64,000 bases of DNA from Guyparkeria halophila (GCF_034479635.1 NZ_CP140153.1:565501-629500); one strand, 5' to 3'; counted from the first letter of the stretch, positions 44,530-53,211 are shown. The notes: generated from the letters alone by a model not told the origin. Numbers and translations: made by a program.

Positions 44530-45252
44530 TTTCGCACGCCCTCAACGCAAGTGCTGAGTGCCAAACCGCATTGGTAGGCGCGCGAGTCGGTTTTCTTGCT
44601 TGTCCAAGAAAACCGACGAAAAGAAGGACACCCCGACGCCTTGTGCGGGCCTGATCGCTGCGCGATCAGCCTCGCAAACGGGGCATCGCGGACCGGTCGG
44701 TTCGACGCGACCTCCTGTCGCGGCGAACCTCGGGCTTGCCGGTCCAGCTACGCCAAGGCTCCGCCTTCATCGGGCATGCGGCGTGCCACTGGCACGCCGG
44801 TCCCGATTCACCCATGCCGGCCCGACCCTGCGATTCCCCGCTCGCGAGGCAAGGCGTAAGGGGGCGCCCCCTTCGATCCACGTAATTCACGGACTTCAGC
44901 GGTGTACATGCCTTCGGTTTCCGGTGGCATGAACGCTCGGCAGCCGGCACGACGGTAAGCGAAGGTTTTCGCCCCATGACGGCTTGCCTCACGGCCGGCG
45001 GGTGGCCGGGGTCGGAGCGACATGGACGTCGCTCCGAGGCTCAGCGCGACACGATGTCGCGTCGAGCCGGCCCCGAGACATTCGCCGGCCGTGAGGCTTC
45101 GAGGTCGGACAAACGTCCGGCCTCGAAGGCCCGAAGGGCCAAGCCGTGGGGTGTCCTTCTTTTCGCCTCTTTTCTTGGACAAGCAAGAAAAGGGGCTCGC
45201 GCGCCGGACACGGCGGTGGTTATCTGCTTCTTCGCGTAACAGGCGTGCGAAA
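44530..45252. repeat. hairpin-rich inverted-repeat element, copy B
   Basis: A 723-base relative of copy A. Outer 11-base perfect inverted repeats TTTCGCACGCC (44530-44540) and GGCGTGCGAAA (45242-45252) frame it. The core arms 44577-44634 and 45148-45205 match at 52 of 58 positions. In each arm the TTTTCTTG/CAAGAAAA hairpin is extended by four bases that pair within the arm (TCGG with CCGA on the left; CCTC with GGGG, including a wobble, on the right). A short insert near 44738-44818 is absent from copy A. No gene is visible. Confidence 0.85.
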
Positions 45253-45337
45253 CCCTCCGCCTCGTTTTGAGAATTCCGGATAGTTGGGCGGAGCCGATGT
45301 TGGACAGAAGCCCGCCCCATAACGCGACGCTCCTTCC

Positions 45338-45375
45338 AAAAAAGGAACCCCCGGCAAGGTCACCCTTGCCGGGGG
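45338..45375 (-). terminator. terminator after the TonB-dependent receptor
   Basis: A perfect 12-bp stem CCCCCGGCAAGG / CCTTGCCGGGGG has a 4-base loop. On the minus strand it is followed by TTCCTTTTTT, 30 bases after the receptor stop. Confidence 0.9.
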
Positions 45376-45404
45376 GGTGGTCTCGAGTCGGTCGTGCCGT
45401 TCGA

Positions 45405-47639
45405 TCAGAAGTCGAACTGTGCCCCGACCATCACGGTCCGCGGCTTGCCGACCCGGAAACCGGCCGGACGGATCGCGGCGACGTAGGTTTCGTCGGTGAG
45501 GTTTTCCACCGTGGCGAACAGCTTGGCGTTCCTGGTCAGCCGGTAGTTTGCCGACAGGTCGAAGATGGTGCGCGCATCGACCTTCTCGCTAGCCGGGATG
45601 GAACCGCTGCCGGCCACGGCGCGGGTCTCGCCGACGTAGTTGGCGGTGGCATGCACGCCGAAGCGCTCGCCTTCCACGCCCGCTGACACGGAGAGCTGGT
45701 GCTCGGGGGTGTTGGGCAATTCGTCGCCCTTCTGCACGTCGCCCCAGGCGCCGTAGTCGGAGTCAAAGCTGTTCTGGAACTCGGTGTCGGTCCAGGTGTA
45801 GGCCACGCGCAGCGGGACCTTGACGGCCCAGTCGCGTGCCGCGCCCAGGTCGTACACGGCGAGTGCCTCGAGACCGCGAACCTGTACCTCGCCACCGTCG
45901 AAGCTGTCGCCGATGGTGCAGCCGCCGCCGGTGGAGGCGGTGCACACCCCGACCAGGTTCTCGTAGTCGTTGAGGAAGCCGATCACCTCGGACTGGAACG
46001 CGCCGTCCTGGTAACGCACGCCGGCCTCCCAGTTGATCGCCTCTTCCTCGTCGGCCTCGCCCACGCCGGTGGGCGCGAAGCCCTTGTAGACGCCGGCGAG
46101 CAGTTGCCAGTTCTGGTTGACGTCGAAGGTCGCGCCCAGCCCCGGGATCAGGACGTCGTAGTCGGCCGATTCGTCATCACGCGAGACGGTGCTCCGATCG
46201 GCATCGGCGTAGCGGGTGCGGTCGATGTCGATCGACTCGTAGCGCAGGCCCGGGGTGACGGCCAGTCTGCCGAAGTCCATGCGGTCCTGGACGAAGGCGG
46301 CGATGGTCTTGGCCTCGGTGACGCGGTTGCCGGCGCCGCCGAGCTCGCCACGATCGGTGAGTACCAGCGAGCCGTCGACCATGTCGTACTCGTCCTGCCA
46401 CTGGAAGCGGTCGATCTCGTCCTCGTGGTAGCGCAGGCCGAATTTCAGGTGATGGTCGATGTCGCCAGTGGCAATCCGCCAGTTGGCGCGCGACTCGATG
46501 CCCTGCGAGACGTACTCGCGGTTGTTGGCCTTGATGTGGCCGCGCAGGTCACCGTCATTGGCACCGGTGATCCAGCTCATCTCGTCACTGTTGGCATCCG
46601 GTTTGGCGAGGATGGTGGAGATCCCCGTCCCGTCGACATCATTGAGCTTGTACCAGTTGCGGTGGAACTCGTTGCGGTAGAGCGTCGTGGTGACGTCGAG
46701 ATCCGGGGTGACCTCGATGAAGTGACGCAGCTGGTACTGGGTGTGCTCGGTGTTCATCTGGTCGATCGCCGAGCCGGCGTAGCGGCGATAGGGCGTGGCC
46801 TCGTAATCCTCGCGGGTCAGGCCCAGATAGGTCTCGTCGATGGTCTTTTCATCGCGGGCGAGCTTGAGTTCCAGTTCCTGGTAGCGCTCGGCGCTGGCCG
46901 GGGTGTTGAGGCGGAACTTGCCCAGGTAGTTCTGGATCTCGTAGCCGGGGTTTTCCGTGCCGCGCTGGGGGGTATCCAGGTCACGGAAGCCATCGGCATT
47001 GTCCTGGTAGGTCTCGAGCAGGTAGCCAAAGGTCTCCTCGCTGTTGCCGTACCAGGCGTGCAGGCGACGAGCATCGCGTTCGCCGGCGGAAACGCGCACG
47101 CGCCCCTGTGCCTCGCCCGGGATGGGCGTGGAGGTCATGTTCAGTGCGCCGCCAACGGTGTAGGGGCCGTACTCGATCGACGATGAGCCCTTGCGCACCT
47201 CGACCGAGTGCATGCGCGCGATGTTGGGGAAGTAGTAGGCGGCCGGCGCGGCGTAGGGGGCCGGGGCGATCATCACGCCATCCTCCATCACCGTGATGCG
47301 GCTGTTGCGATCCTGGTTCGCGCCGCGGATGGAGATGTTGGGAAACAGGCCGTGGCCTTCCTCCTCGGTGACGTAGACGCCGGGCACCTGGCGCAGCACC
47401 TTCATCGAATCGTTGCCGGGAATGGTTTCCAGTTTGTCGTGATCGAGCACGTGTGCCGAGCCGGCGACGTCGCGGATGGCATCGGCCCCGCCGACGATCG
47501 AGATGCGGTCGAGCACCGGGCTGGCGGTGACCGGTACGGCCTGGGTGCTGTCCTGGGCGAATGCCAAAGTGGCCGGGGCGCTCAGTGCGGTGGCGATGGC
47601 GGCAGCCAGTGCCCCGCGTCGGGCGGGTCGGAAGGTCAT
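45405..47639 (-). CDS. TonB-dependent outer-membrane receptor (FecA-like)
   Basis: A 744-residue outer-membrane receptor. The signal peptide is residues 1-31 (ending AFAQ). The plug domain begins near VLDRISIVGG and includes LRQVPGVYVTEEEGHGLFPNISIRG near residue 95 and VEVRKGSSSIEYGPYTVGGALNM near 160. The barrel ends in a terminal Phe (VMVGAQFDF). It resembles the FecA-type ferric-citrate receptors, but no fecI/fecR regulators are adjacent, so the substrate is not assigned. HemP next to it also allows a haem or siderophore role. The start MTFRPARRG at 47639 has AGGAG upstream; the long upstream extension of the frame crosses hemP. It is the last gene of the tonB-exbB-exbD-hemP run. Confidence 0.9.
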   Translation of the reverse strand: MTFRPARRGALAAAIATALSAPATLAFAQDSTQAVPVTASPVLDRISIVGGADAIRDVAGSAHVLDHDKLETIPGNDSMKVLRQVPGVYVTEEEGHGLFPNISIRGANQDRNSRITVMEDGVMIAPAPYAAPAAYYFPNIARMHSVEVRKGSSSIEYGPYTVGGALNMTSTPIPGEAQGRVRVSAGERDARRLHAWYGNSEETFGYLLETYQDNADGFRDLDTPQRGTENPGYEIQNYLGKFRLNTPASAERYQELELKLARDEKTIDETYLGLTREDYEATPYRRYAGSAIDQMNTEHTQYQLRHFIEVTPDLDVTTTLYRNEFHRNWYKLNDVDGTGISTILAKPDANSDEMSWITGANDGDLRGHIKANNREYVSQGIESRANWRIATGDIDHHLKFGLRYHEDEIDRFQWQDEYDMVDGSLVLTDRGELGGAGNRVTEAKTIAAFVQDRMDFGRLAVTPGLRYESIDIDRTRYADADRSTVSRDDESADYDVLIPGLGATFDVNQNWQLLAGVYKGFAPTGVGEADEEEAINWEAGVRYQDGAFQSEVIGFLNDYENLVGVCTASTGGGCTIGDSFDGGEVQVRGLEALAVYDLGAARDWAVKVPLRVAYTWTDTEFQNSFDSDYGAWGDVQKGDELPNTPEHQLSVSAGVEGERFGVHATANYVGETRAVAGSGSIPASEKVDARTIFDLSANYRLTRNAKLFATVENLTDETYVAAIRPAGFRVGKPRTVMVGAQFDF

Positions 47640-47752
47640 GTCAGCTCTCCTGTCGTGTCGTTTTATGCCGGTGGGACCGGCCGATTGGCAGTGCTGGCTG
47701 GCTTGATCTTGCACTCCGCTCTGCGCGGGGGCTGGGTCTGGCTGGCTTGCAG

Positions 47753-47944
47753 TTACTTGGTAAGAATCAGTTTGTTGGCGGCGGTTATCCGCAACTGGTA
47801 GCGCTGGCCGTCGTGGCAGATCCAGCATTGTCCGTCGGGGGACATCAGGTGCTGGCTGTCGATGCAGCGCTCGCCGTCCGGGGGCTGCCGGTCGGCAGCT
47901 GACGGGGGCGCTGGTGGCTTGGCTGGTCGGTTAATGTCGTTCAT
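47753..47944 (-). CDS. hemP: hemin uptake protein HemP
   Basis: A 63-residue basic protein with the HemP core: CIDSQHLMSPDGQCWICHDGQ near residues 27-47, then YQLRITAANKLILTK at the end, the almost invariant family tail. HemP proteins accompany haem or siderophore receptor genes, and in some bacteria they activate receptor expression. The ATG overlaps the exbD stop (ATGA), so it is co-translated. The receptor follows after 113 bases. Confidence 0.88.
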   Translation of the reverse strand: MNDINRPAKPPAPPSAADRQPPDGERCIDSQHLMSPDGQCWICHDGQRYQLRITAANKLILTK

Positions 47945-48354
47945 GGCGTTTCCGGTTCCGAGACAAAGCCGAGGCGTTCGATGCCGGCGGTCTTGACCGT
48001 GGCCATGGCGCGGGCGACCAGCCGGTAGGGCACGGATTGGTCGGCGCGCAGGTAGACGACCAGTTCGTCGTTGTCGCGGCGGGCCTGGACGAGCACGCTT
48101 TCCAGGCGCTGCTCCGAGACCGGCTTGTCGTCGAGATACAGCTGGCCCTGGTCGTCGAGCGACAGGGTGACCGACTCGGGGTCCTCCGCCTGCCGCTCGC
48201 TGCTCGCCTTGGGGAGATCCAGGGTGACCGAGTGGGTGATCACCGGCGCGGCGACGATGAATACCACCAGCAGCACCAGCATCACGTCGACCAGCGGGAT
48301 GACGTTCATCTCCGCCATCGGTTCATCGTGATCGTCAAGTCGACCGAAGGCCAT
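47941..48354 (-). CDS. exbD: biopolymer transport protein ExbD
   Basis: A 137-residue single-pass inner-membrane protein. The helix PLVDVMLVLLVVFIVAAPV (about 20-38) carries the proton-conducting Asp near residue 23. The periplasmic part follows. With ExbB it powers TonB from the proton gradient. It starts 3 bases after the exbB stop. Confidence 0.94.
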   Translation of the reverse strand: MAFGRLDDHDEPMAEMNVIPLVDVMLVLLVVFIVAAPVITHSVTLDLPKASSERQAEDPESVTLSLDDQGQLYLDDKPVSEQRLESVLVQARRDNDELVVYLRADQSVPYRLVARAMATVKTAGIERLGFVSEPETP

Positions 48355-48357
48355 GGC

Positions 48358-49098
48358 TCAGACCTCCGCCGCCCGGGCGGTGGACGGGGCGGCCGCGTGC
48401 CGGCTGGCCGCCTTGCCGCTTCTGCGTGCCCACTCGGCCAGCTGGTCGTCGTGCATCAGTAGCGAATGGACGTCGTGGGCGGCGGCATCCAGTGTCTGGC
48501 GGTACAGCCGATGGCTGCGATTGAACAGGTTGAAGAACAGCACGGCCGGGATCGCGGCGGCCAGGCCCGCGGCGGTGGCAACCAGCGCCTCGCCCAGCGG
48601 GCCCGCGACCAAGCCCATCGAGACGCTTTGCGCCGAGGACAGGTCGATCAGCGCGCCGTAGATACCCCAGACGGTGCCGAACAGCCCCACGAACGGGGCG
48701 AGCGAGCCGACGGTGGCGAACAGTAATTGGCCCGCCTGCAGCCGGGTTTCCTGGCGGTCGAGCGCCTGGCGGATGCCGCGGATCAGGGCCTCGTCGAGTC
48801 GTTGGCGGGCCTGGGCATCGCCCTCGAGCGGGCCGCGATAGTCGCGCACGGCCTGCAAGCCGGCCTGGGCGAGGGCGGCGGTCGGGTCGTCGCGGTCGGC
48901 CAGGCGTGCCTCGAGTTCGGCGGCGCGATGGCTGTGCGCGATGACCTGCATGCTGTGACGTGTCGCGCGACGTCGCTGGATCAGGGCGAACAGCTTGGTG
49001 GCGGCGACCGCCCAGGTCGCCAGCGACATGATCAGCAGGGTGACGAAGACTCCTACCAGGACGGCGTCGCCGTGATCGAAAACCAGAAGGATGTCCAT
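48358..49098 (-). CDS. exbB: biopolymer transport protein ExbB
   Basis: A 246-residue MotA/TolQ/ExbB-type inner-membrane protein. Three helices lie near residues 12-34, 115-140 and 155-185. The second contains VGSLAPFVGLFGTVWGIYGAL, the family signature, and the third GEALVATAAGLAAAIPAVLFF. It forms the stator with ExbD for TonB. It follows tonB by 113 bases and is nearly joined to exbD. Confidence 0.94.
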   Translation of the reverse strand: MDILLVFDHGDAVLVGVFVTLLIMSLATWAVAATKLFALIQRRRATRHSMQVIAHSHRAAELEARLADRDDPTAALAQAGLQAVRDYRGPLEGDAQARQRLDEALIRGIRQALDRQETRLQAGQLLFATVGSLAPFVGLFGTVWGIYGALIDLSSAQSVSMGLVAGPLGEALVATAAGLAAAIPAVLFFNLFNRSHRLYRQTLDAAAHDVHSLLMHDDQLAEWARRSGKAASRHAAAPSTARAAEV

Positions 49099-49211
49099 TG
49101 TGCGAGTCCTCGTGGGAGTGGCTGCCGAATGAGGCGGCCATGATAGTCAAGAAAAAGGCAAATGAAAACCGTTCGCAATCGCGTCTGTGGTGATGGCCCC
49201 GTCGGGGTGGT

Positions 49212-50132
49212 TCAGCGCAGCTTGAACCGCAGCGGGACGATCACCTCGCCTTGGACGGCGTTCCCGCCGCGGGTCGCCGGCTCGAATCGCCACTTGGCCA
49301 CGGCCTCCATGGCGGCGCGGTCGAGTCGTTCGTGGCCGCTCGAGCGCTCGACCGACCAGTCGATCGGCCTGCCATCGGCATCCACCACGACCAGCAGGCG
49401 GACTTCGCCTTCCTGGCGCAGTCGTTGGGCCGCCCGGGGGTAGACCGGGGGTGGGTTGTCCAGGTAGCCGGCCGAGAAACCGGGGTCGGTCGTCTCGGTG
49501 TCGACGTCGGGGCCGGAGTTGGCGGCCGTGTCGCTCGGTGCCGTCTGCCTGACCGAGGATTCCTGTCGGTCGTCCGTTTGCTCGGAACGCTCGGGCGCGG
49601 TTTCGCGATCGCTCTGAGTCGGCTTGTCCATCGTCGGCTCGGGCTGCGGTTCGGGCTCCGGTTCAGGCTCTGGCTCCGGTTTAGGCTTTGGTTCCGGTTC
49701 CGGTTCAGGCTTTGGCTCCGGCTCCGGCTCCGGCTCGGATTCGGGTTCGGGTTCGGGTTCGGGTTCGGGTTCGGGTTCGGGTTCGGGCTGTGGCTTGGGC
49801 TGTGATTCTGGCTGTGATTCTGGCTGTGGTTCCGGTTCGGGTTCCGGCATGGGGACGTGATTGGGGGGTGCCGGCTCGGTCGTTGTTGGTTCCGGCGCCT
49901 CGTCTGTCGGCGTGGGGGGCGAGCCGAGATCGGTCTTGCTCAGGTCCACCCATTGCGCCTCGACCGATTGTCCGCCGCCGCGATTCGCGGCGCCCAAGCT
50001 CGCGTCGGGGCGTGTCCAGGCCAGCAGGGCCAACACGATGGCCGCATGCAGGACGACGCTCGTCGTAACGCCGGCCCACCAAAGGCGGCGATGCGATCGA
50101 GGGGCGCGAGGAGTGGAGCTGGTGGCGGACAT
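49212..50132 (-). CDS. tonB: TonB energy-transducing protein with long Pro-Glu spacer
   Basis: A 306-residue protein. The N-terminal anchor (about 18-42, starting [16 protein letters not shown], with the His of the SHLS-type motif) is followed by a spacer of about 75 residues of EP, KP and QP repeats (about 93-168). The C-terminal TonB domain begins at [21 protein letters not shown] near residue 225. It transfers ExbBD energy to outer-membrane receptors. The spacer is longer than in E. coli TonB and is encoded by imperfect 6-base repeats, so its length may vary. A Fur-like site lies upstream. Confidence 0.94.
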   Translation of the reverse strand: MSATSSTPRAPRSHRRLWWAGVTTSVVLHAAIVLALLAWTRPDASLGAANRGGGQSVEAQWVDLSKTDLGSPPTPTDEAPEPTTTEPAPPNHVPMPEPEPEPQPESQPESQPKPQPEPEPEPEPEPEPEPESEPEPEPEPKPEPEPEPKPKPEPEPEPEPEPQPEPTMDKPTQSDRETAPERSEQTDDRQESSVRQTAPSDTAANSGPDVDTETTDPGFSAGYLDNPPPVYPRAAQRLRQEGEVRLLVVVDADGRPIDWSVERSSGHERLDRAAMEAVAKWRFEPATRGGNAVQGEVIVPLRFKLR

Positions 50133-50193
50133 GGGGGCTCGGTAGCGGGACTGGTCGGGCAGAATAGAGAATCAATAAGGCGGATGCAAACCG

Positions 50194-50206
50194 TAATGAT
50201 TCGCAA
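50194..50206 (-). promoter_or_regulatory. possible Fur site upstream of tonB
   Basis: TAATGATTCGCAA resembles the Fur-like core before fbpA (AATGATTCGCATT on the minus strand). It lies in AT-rich sequence about 65 bases before the tonB start. Only half of the 19-base Fur consensus is matched. Confidence 0.4.
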
Positions 50207-50304
50207 CCAGGGTTGTGCGGTGGGCGCGATCTCCCTTTGTCGATGTTCTGCAGTAAAGTGGCGCCCGAAACGATCACCGAGATGTTCCGAACGAGGAGTT
50301 GATG

Positions 50305-51276
50305 ATGTTGATGCCTGTGTTGGCCGTTCTGGCGGGGCTGGTGCTGTTGGTCTGGAGCGCGGATCGGTTTGTCGATGGGGCGGCGGCCACCGCCAAGCAC
50401 CTGGGCATGTCGCCGCTGCTGATCGGCATGGTGATCATGGGCTTCGGCACCTCGGCGCCGGAGTTGGTGGTGTCGGTGATGGCCTCATTGGACGGCAGTC
50501 CGGGGATTGCCCTGGGGAACGCCTATGGCTCGAACATCGCCAATATTGCCCTGATCCTCGGCCTGACGGCGGTGATCGCGCCGATCGCGGTCCACTCGCA
50601 GGTCATCCGGCGCGAGATGCCGATCCTGCTGGCGGTCACGGCCGTCGCGGCCTTGCAGGTCTATGACGGCGAGGTGACTCGCATCGAGGGCGTCGTCCTG
50701 CTGGTGCTGCTGGTCGCCCTGCTGGGGTGGAACATCTACCAGGGGCGCCGCGGCCAGGTCGATGCGCTGGGTGGCGAGGTCGAGCAGGAGCTGGTCGCCC
50801 ACCCGATGCCGATGAAGAAGGCCCTGACCTGGGTCGTGATCGGTCTGCTCCTGCTGGTCGCCAGCTCGCGCCTGTTGGTGTGGGGCGCGGTGGATATCGC
50901 GCAATTCTTCGGCGTCTCGGATCTCGTCATTGGCCTGACGGTGGTGGCCATCGGCACCTCACTGCCCGAGCTGGCCTCGTCGATTGCCGCGATTCGCAAG
51001 AACGAGCACGACATGGCGCTGGGCAACGTGATCGGCTCGAACCTGTTCAACACCCTGGGCGTGGTGGGTCTCGCCGGCGTGATTCACCCGATGGTCGCCG
51101 AGCCGGAGGTGTTCACCCGCGACATGCTGGTGATGGGCGCGCTCACCCTGGCGCTGTTCGTCTTTGCCTACGGCTTTCGCGGGCCGGGGCGCATCACCCG
51201 GATCGAGGGCGGCGTGTTGCTGGTGGCGTTCGTCGCGTACACGGCCTACCTGTTGAGCACCACGTTCGCCGCCTGA
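50305..51276 (+). CDS. calcium/sodium antiporter, CaCA family (YrbG type)
   Basis: A 323-residue inner-membrane antiporter with about ten helices in two inverted repeats. Each repeat has its ion-binding motif: GFGTSAPELVVSV near residue 47 and AIGTSLPELASSIAA near 215. It exports Ca2+ against Na+ or H+. Several start codons lie together (TTG 50299, ATG 50302, ATG 50305); 50305 gives the best distance from GAGGAG. It is divergent from tonB, and the methyltransferase starts 2 bases after its stop. Confidence 0.92.
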   Translation: MLMPVLAVLAGLVLLVWSADRFVDGAAATAKHLGMSPLLIGMVIMGFGTSAPELVVSVMASLDGSPGIALGNAYGSNIANIALILGLTAVIAPIAVHSQVIRREMPILLAVTAVAALQVYDGEVTRIEGVVLLVLLVALLGWNIYQGRRGQVDALGGEVEQELVAHPMPMKKALTWVVIGLLLLVASSRLLVWGAVDIAQFFGVSDLVIGLTVVAIGTSLPELASSIAAIRKNEHDMALGNVIGSNLFNTLGVVGLAGVIHPMVAEPEVFTRDMLVMGALTLALFVFAYGFRGPGRITRIEGGVLLVAFVAYTAYLLSTTFAA

Positions 51277-51277
51277 C

Positions 51278-51952
51278 ATGCGCGCGGTCTGTCCGCTCTG
51301 CGAGAGCGGCCTGTCCCGTTTCGTGACCGTGGCGATGGGCAGAAAGGCCTCGCGTCGACCGCTGGCATTCCTGGAATGCCGCACTTGTGGGCTGGTGGTG
51401 CGTGATCCGGCCGACTGGCCTGCCCCGGCCGGCGAGCGCGCGTATTACCAACTGCACGAGAACCGGGCCGATGACCCGAATTACCGGCGCTTCCTGGCGC
51501 CGGCCATCGAGCGGTTGAGGCCGCTACTGGGGCCTGGCGTGACGGCGCTGGATTTTGGCTGCGGCCCGGACTCGGCCCTCCTCGCGCTGGGCCGGGAAGC
51601 AGGGGCGTCGATGCTGGGCTACGATCCGCTGTTTGCCCCGGACGAGGCGTTGCTGCGCGCATCGGCCTATGACGTGGTCAGTTGCACCGAAACGGTCGAG
51701 CATCTGCATCGGCCACGGTCGGTGTTTCGGCAGATGGGGCGACTGCTGCGCCCGGGCGGCCGGCTGGTGATCCAGACGGGGTTCGCCCCGGATGCCGCGT
51801 CATTCGCAGACTGGCACTACTGGCGCGATCCCACCCACGTGATCTTCTTCCGCGCCCGGACTTTCGGATGGCTGGCCGCCGCCTTCGACTGGCGGATCGT
51901 CGAGATCGAGGCGCCGGTGGCCGTGTTCGAGATGCCGGTGCGCGGTGACTGA
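51278..51952 (+). CDS. class I SAM-dependent methyltransferase with zinc-ribbon N-terminus
   Basis: A 224-residue soluble enzyme. The N-terminal CPLC (residue 5) and CRTC (near 34) pairs suggest a zinc knuckle. The SAM-binding motif TALDFGCGPDSALL is near residue 88, then YDVVSCTETVEHLHRP near 133 and GRLLRPGGRLVIQTGF near 155. The substrate is unknown; similar proteins methylate small molecules or RNA. It is in an operon with the antiporter. Confidence 0.88.
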   Translation: MRAVCPLCESGLSRFVTVAMGRKASRRPLAFLECRTCGLVVRDPADWPAPAGERAYYQLHENRADDPNYRRFLAPAIERLRPLLGPGVTALDFGCGPDSALLALGREAGASMLGYDPLFAPDEALLRASAYDVVSCTETVEHLHRPRSVFRQMGRLLRPGGRLVIQTGFAPDAASFADWHYWRDPTHVIFFRARTFGWLAAAFDWRIVEIEAPVAVFEMPVRGD

Positions 51953-51974
51953 TCGACAGGAAGGAGAGACTTTC

Positions 51975-52124
51975 ATGAGAGCACTTCGAAAAACCGTCGT
52001 GAGCCGCCCGAGTGCAAGGAGCCGCGGAGCGAGCGACGAGACATATCAAGCAGATAGGCGAGGATCGAGTGAGCACGCGACGCCGCAATCGGGTGGCGCA
52101 ACAGGTTTTTCGAGGTGCGTATGA
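51975..52124 (+). CDS. possible 49-residue leader ORF before the oxidoreductase
   Basis: An ATG with GGAAGGAG upstream opens a 49-codon frame ending in TGA at 52122-52124, overlapping the ATG (52121) of the next gene. The product is basic and rich in Arg and Ser, with no recognised domain. The arrangement would let translation couple to the oxidoreductase. Composition is less convincing than the ribosome-binding site, so the frame may instead be a structured repeat. Confidence 0.35.
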   Translation: MRALRKTVVSRPSARSRGASDETYQADRRGSSEHATPQSGGATGFSRCV

Positions 52125-53167
52125 AAGCGATTGGATTCGAACGTCATCTGCCCATCGACCACCCGCAGGCATTCGGGGAATACGAATTGCCGGTGCCCGA
52201 GCCGGGGCCCACGGACCTGCGCGTGGCGGTCGAGGCCGTCTCGGTCAACCCGGTGGATACCAAGGTGCGCGCCCCGCGCCACGCCGACCCGGATCATCCC
52301 GACAACCGCGCCGATCCCGCCCCAAAGGTGCTGGGCTTCGATGCCCTCGGGGTGGTCGATGCGGTCGGTTCGGCGGTCACGCGTTTTCAGCCCGGCGACG
52401 TGGTGTTCTACGCCGGCGACATCGGCCGGCACGGCAGCAATGCCGAGTTCCAGCTGGTCGACGAGGCGATCGTTGGGCATGCGCCGCGCGGTATCGATCC
52501 CGCCGATGCCGCGGCCCTGCCGCTGACGGCATTGACCGCCTGGGAGACGTTGTTCGACCGGCTGGGCCTGGACCCGGACGGTGCCGATGCCGGCACCCCG
52601 GTGCTGCTGATCAACGGTGCTGGTGGCGTGGGCTCGATGGCGATCCAGCTGGCCCGTGCGGCCGGGCTCAAGGTGATCGCGACCGCCTCGCGGCGGGAAT
52701 CGCAGCAGTGGTGTCGGGAGCTGGGTGCCGACGTGGTGGTCGACCATTTCGGTGATTTGCCCGCGCAACTGGCCGAGCATCAACTCGACTCGATCCCGGC
52801 GATTGCGTGTTTCAACGATCTCGATCGCCACTACCCCGCGATGGCACAACTGGTCGCCCCGCAGGGACGGCTGGCCAGCATCGTCGGCAACAAGACGCCT
52901 TTGCCGTTCCAGGAGTTGCGCGACAAGAGCGTGGGCTTTTTCTGGGAATACATGTTCACCCGGCCGCGCTTCGACACGGCGGACAAGGGGCGTCAGGGCG
53001 AGATCCTCGACACGGTCGCCGCCATGCTCGAGGCAGGAAGGCTCAAGACGACCCGCCACCAGGTGCTCGGGCGGATCAACGTCGATAACCTGCGTGCCGC
53101 CCACCGGGCGCTGGAGGGTGGGCGCGTGATCGGCAAGCTCACCCTGGCCGGATTTGACGATCAGTAG
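52121..53167 (+). CDS. zinc-type alcohol dehydrogenase / quinone oxidoreductase-like protein
   Basis: A 348-residue medium-chain reductase of the MDR superfamily. The GroES-like catalytic half has VSVNPVDTKVRAP and LGFDALGVVDAVG. The Rossmann half has LLINGAGGVGSMAIQLARAAG near residue 163. The usual catalytic zinc ligands are not all present and no structural-zinc cysteines are seen. An NADPH-dependent reductase of the zinc-free type is therefore likely. The start 52121 is preferred over GTG 52115 because AGGTG lies 4-8 bases before it. Confidence 0.85.
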   Translation: MKAIGFERHLPIDHPQAFGEYELPVPEPGPTDLRVAVEAVSVNPVDTKVRAPRHADPDHPDNRADPAPKVLGFDALGVVDAVGSAVTRFQPGDVVFYAGDIGRHGSNAEFQLVDEAIVGHAPRGIDPADAAALPLTALTAWETLFDRLGLDPDGADAGTPVLLINGAGGVGSMAIQLARAAGLKVIATASRRESQQWCRELGADVVVDHFGDLPAQLAEHQLDSIPAIACFNDLDRHYPAMAQLVAPQGRLASIVGNKTPLPFQELRDKSVGFFWEYMFTRPRFDTADKGRQGEILDTVAAMLEAGRLKTTRHQVLGRINVDNLRAAHRALEGGRVIGKLTLAGFDDQ

Positions 53168-53182
53168 CGGTACGCCGCCCGG

Positions 53183-53211
53183 GTGGGCTGTCGGGCTGAA
53201 GCCCGACCCAC
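53183..53211. repeat. REP-like hairpin
   Basis: GTCGGGC and GCCCGAC (53190-53207) flank a TGAA loop. Outside them GTGGG pairs with CCCAC. It is similar to widespread palindromic extragenic repeats, 16 bases after the oxidoreductase stop. Confidence 0.5.

Noticed and set aside
41057-45252. The two repeat copies as ends of a classical composite transposon
   Set aside because: Neither copy encodes a transposase, and no shared target duplication is visible at the outer ends.
47640-47828. An upstream extension of the TonB-dependent receptor
   Set aside because: It crosses hemP and precedes the true signal peptide at 47639, which has its own AGGAG.
49625-49855. Short regular repeats that might be a CRISPR array
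   Set aside because: The repeats are six bases, in frame within tonB, and encode a Pro-Glu spacer; no spacers or cas genes exist in the window.
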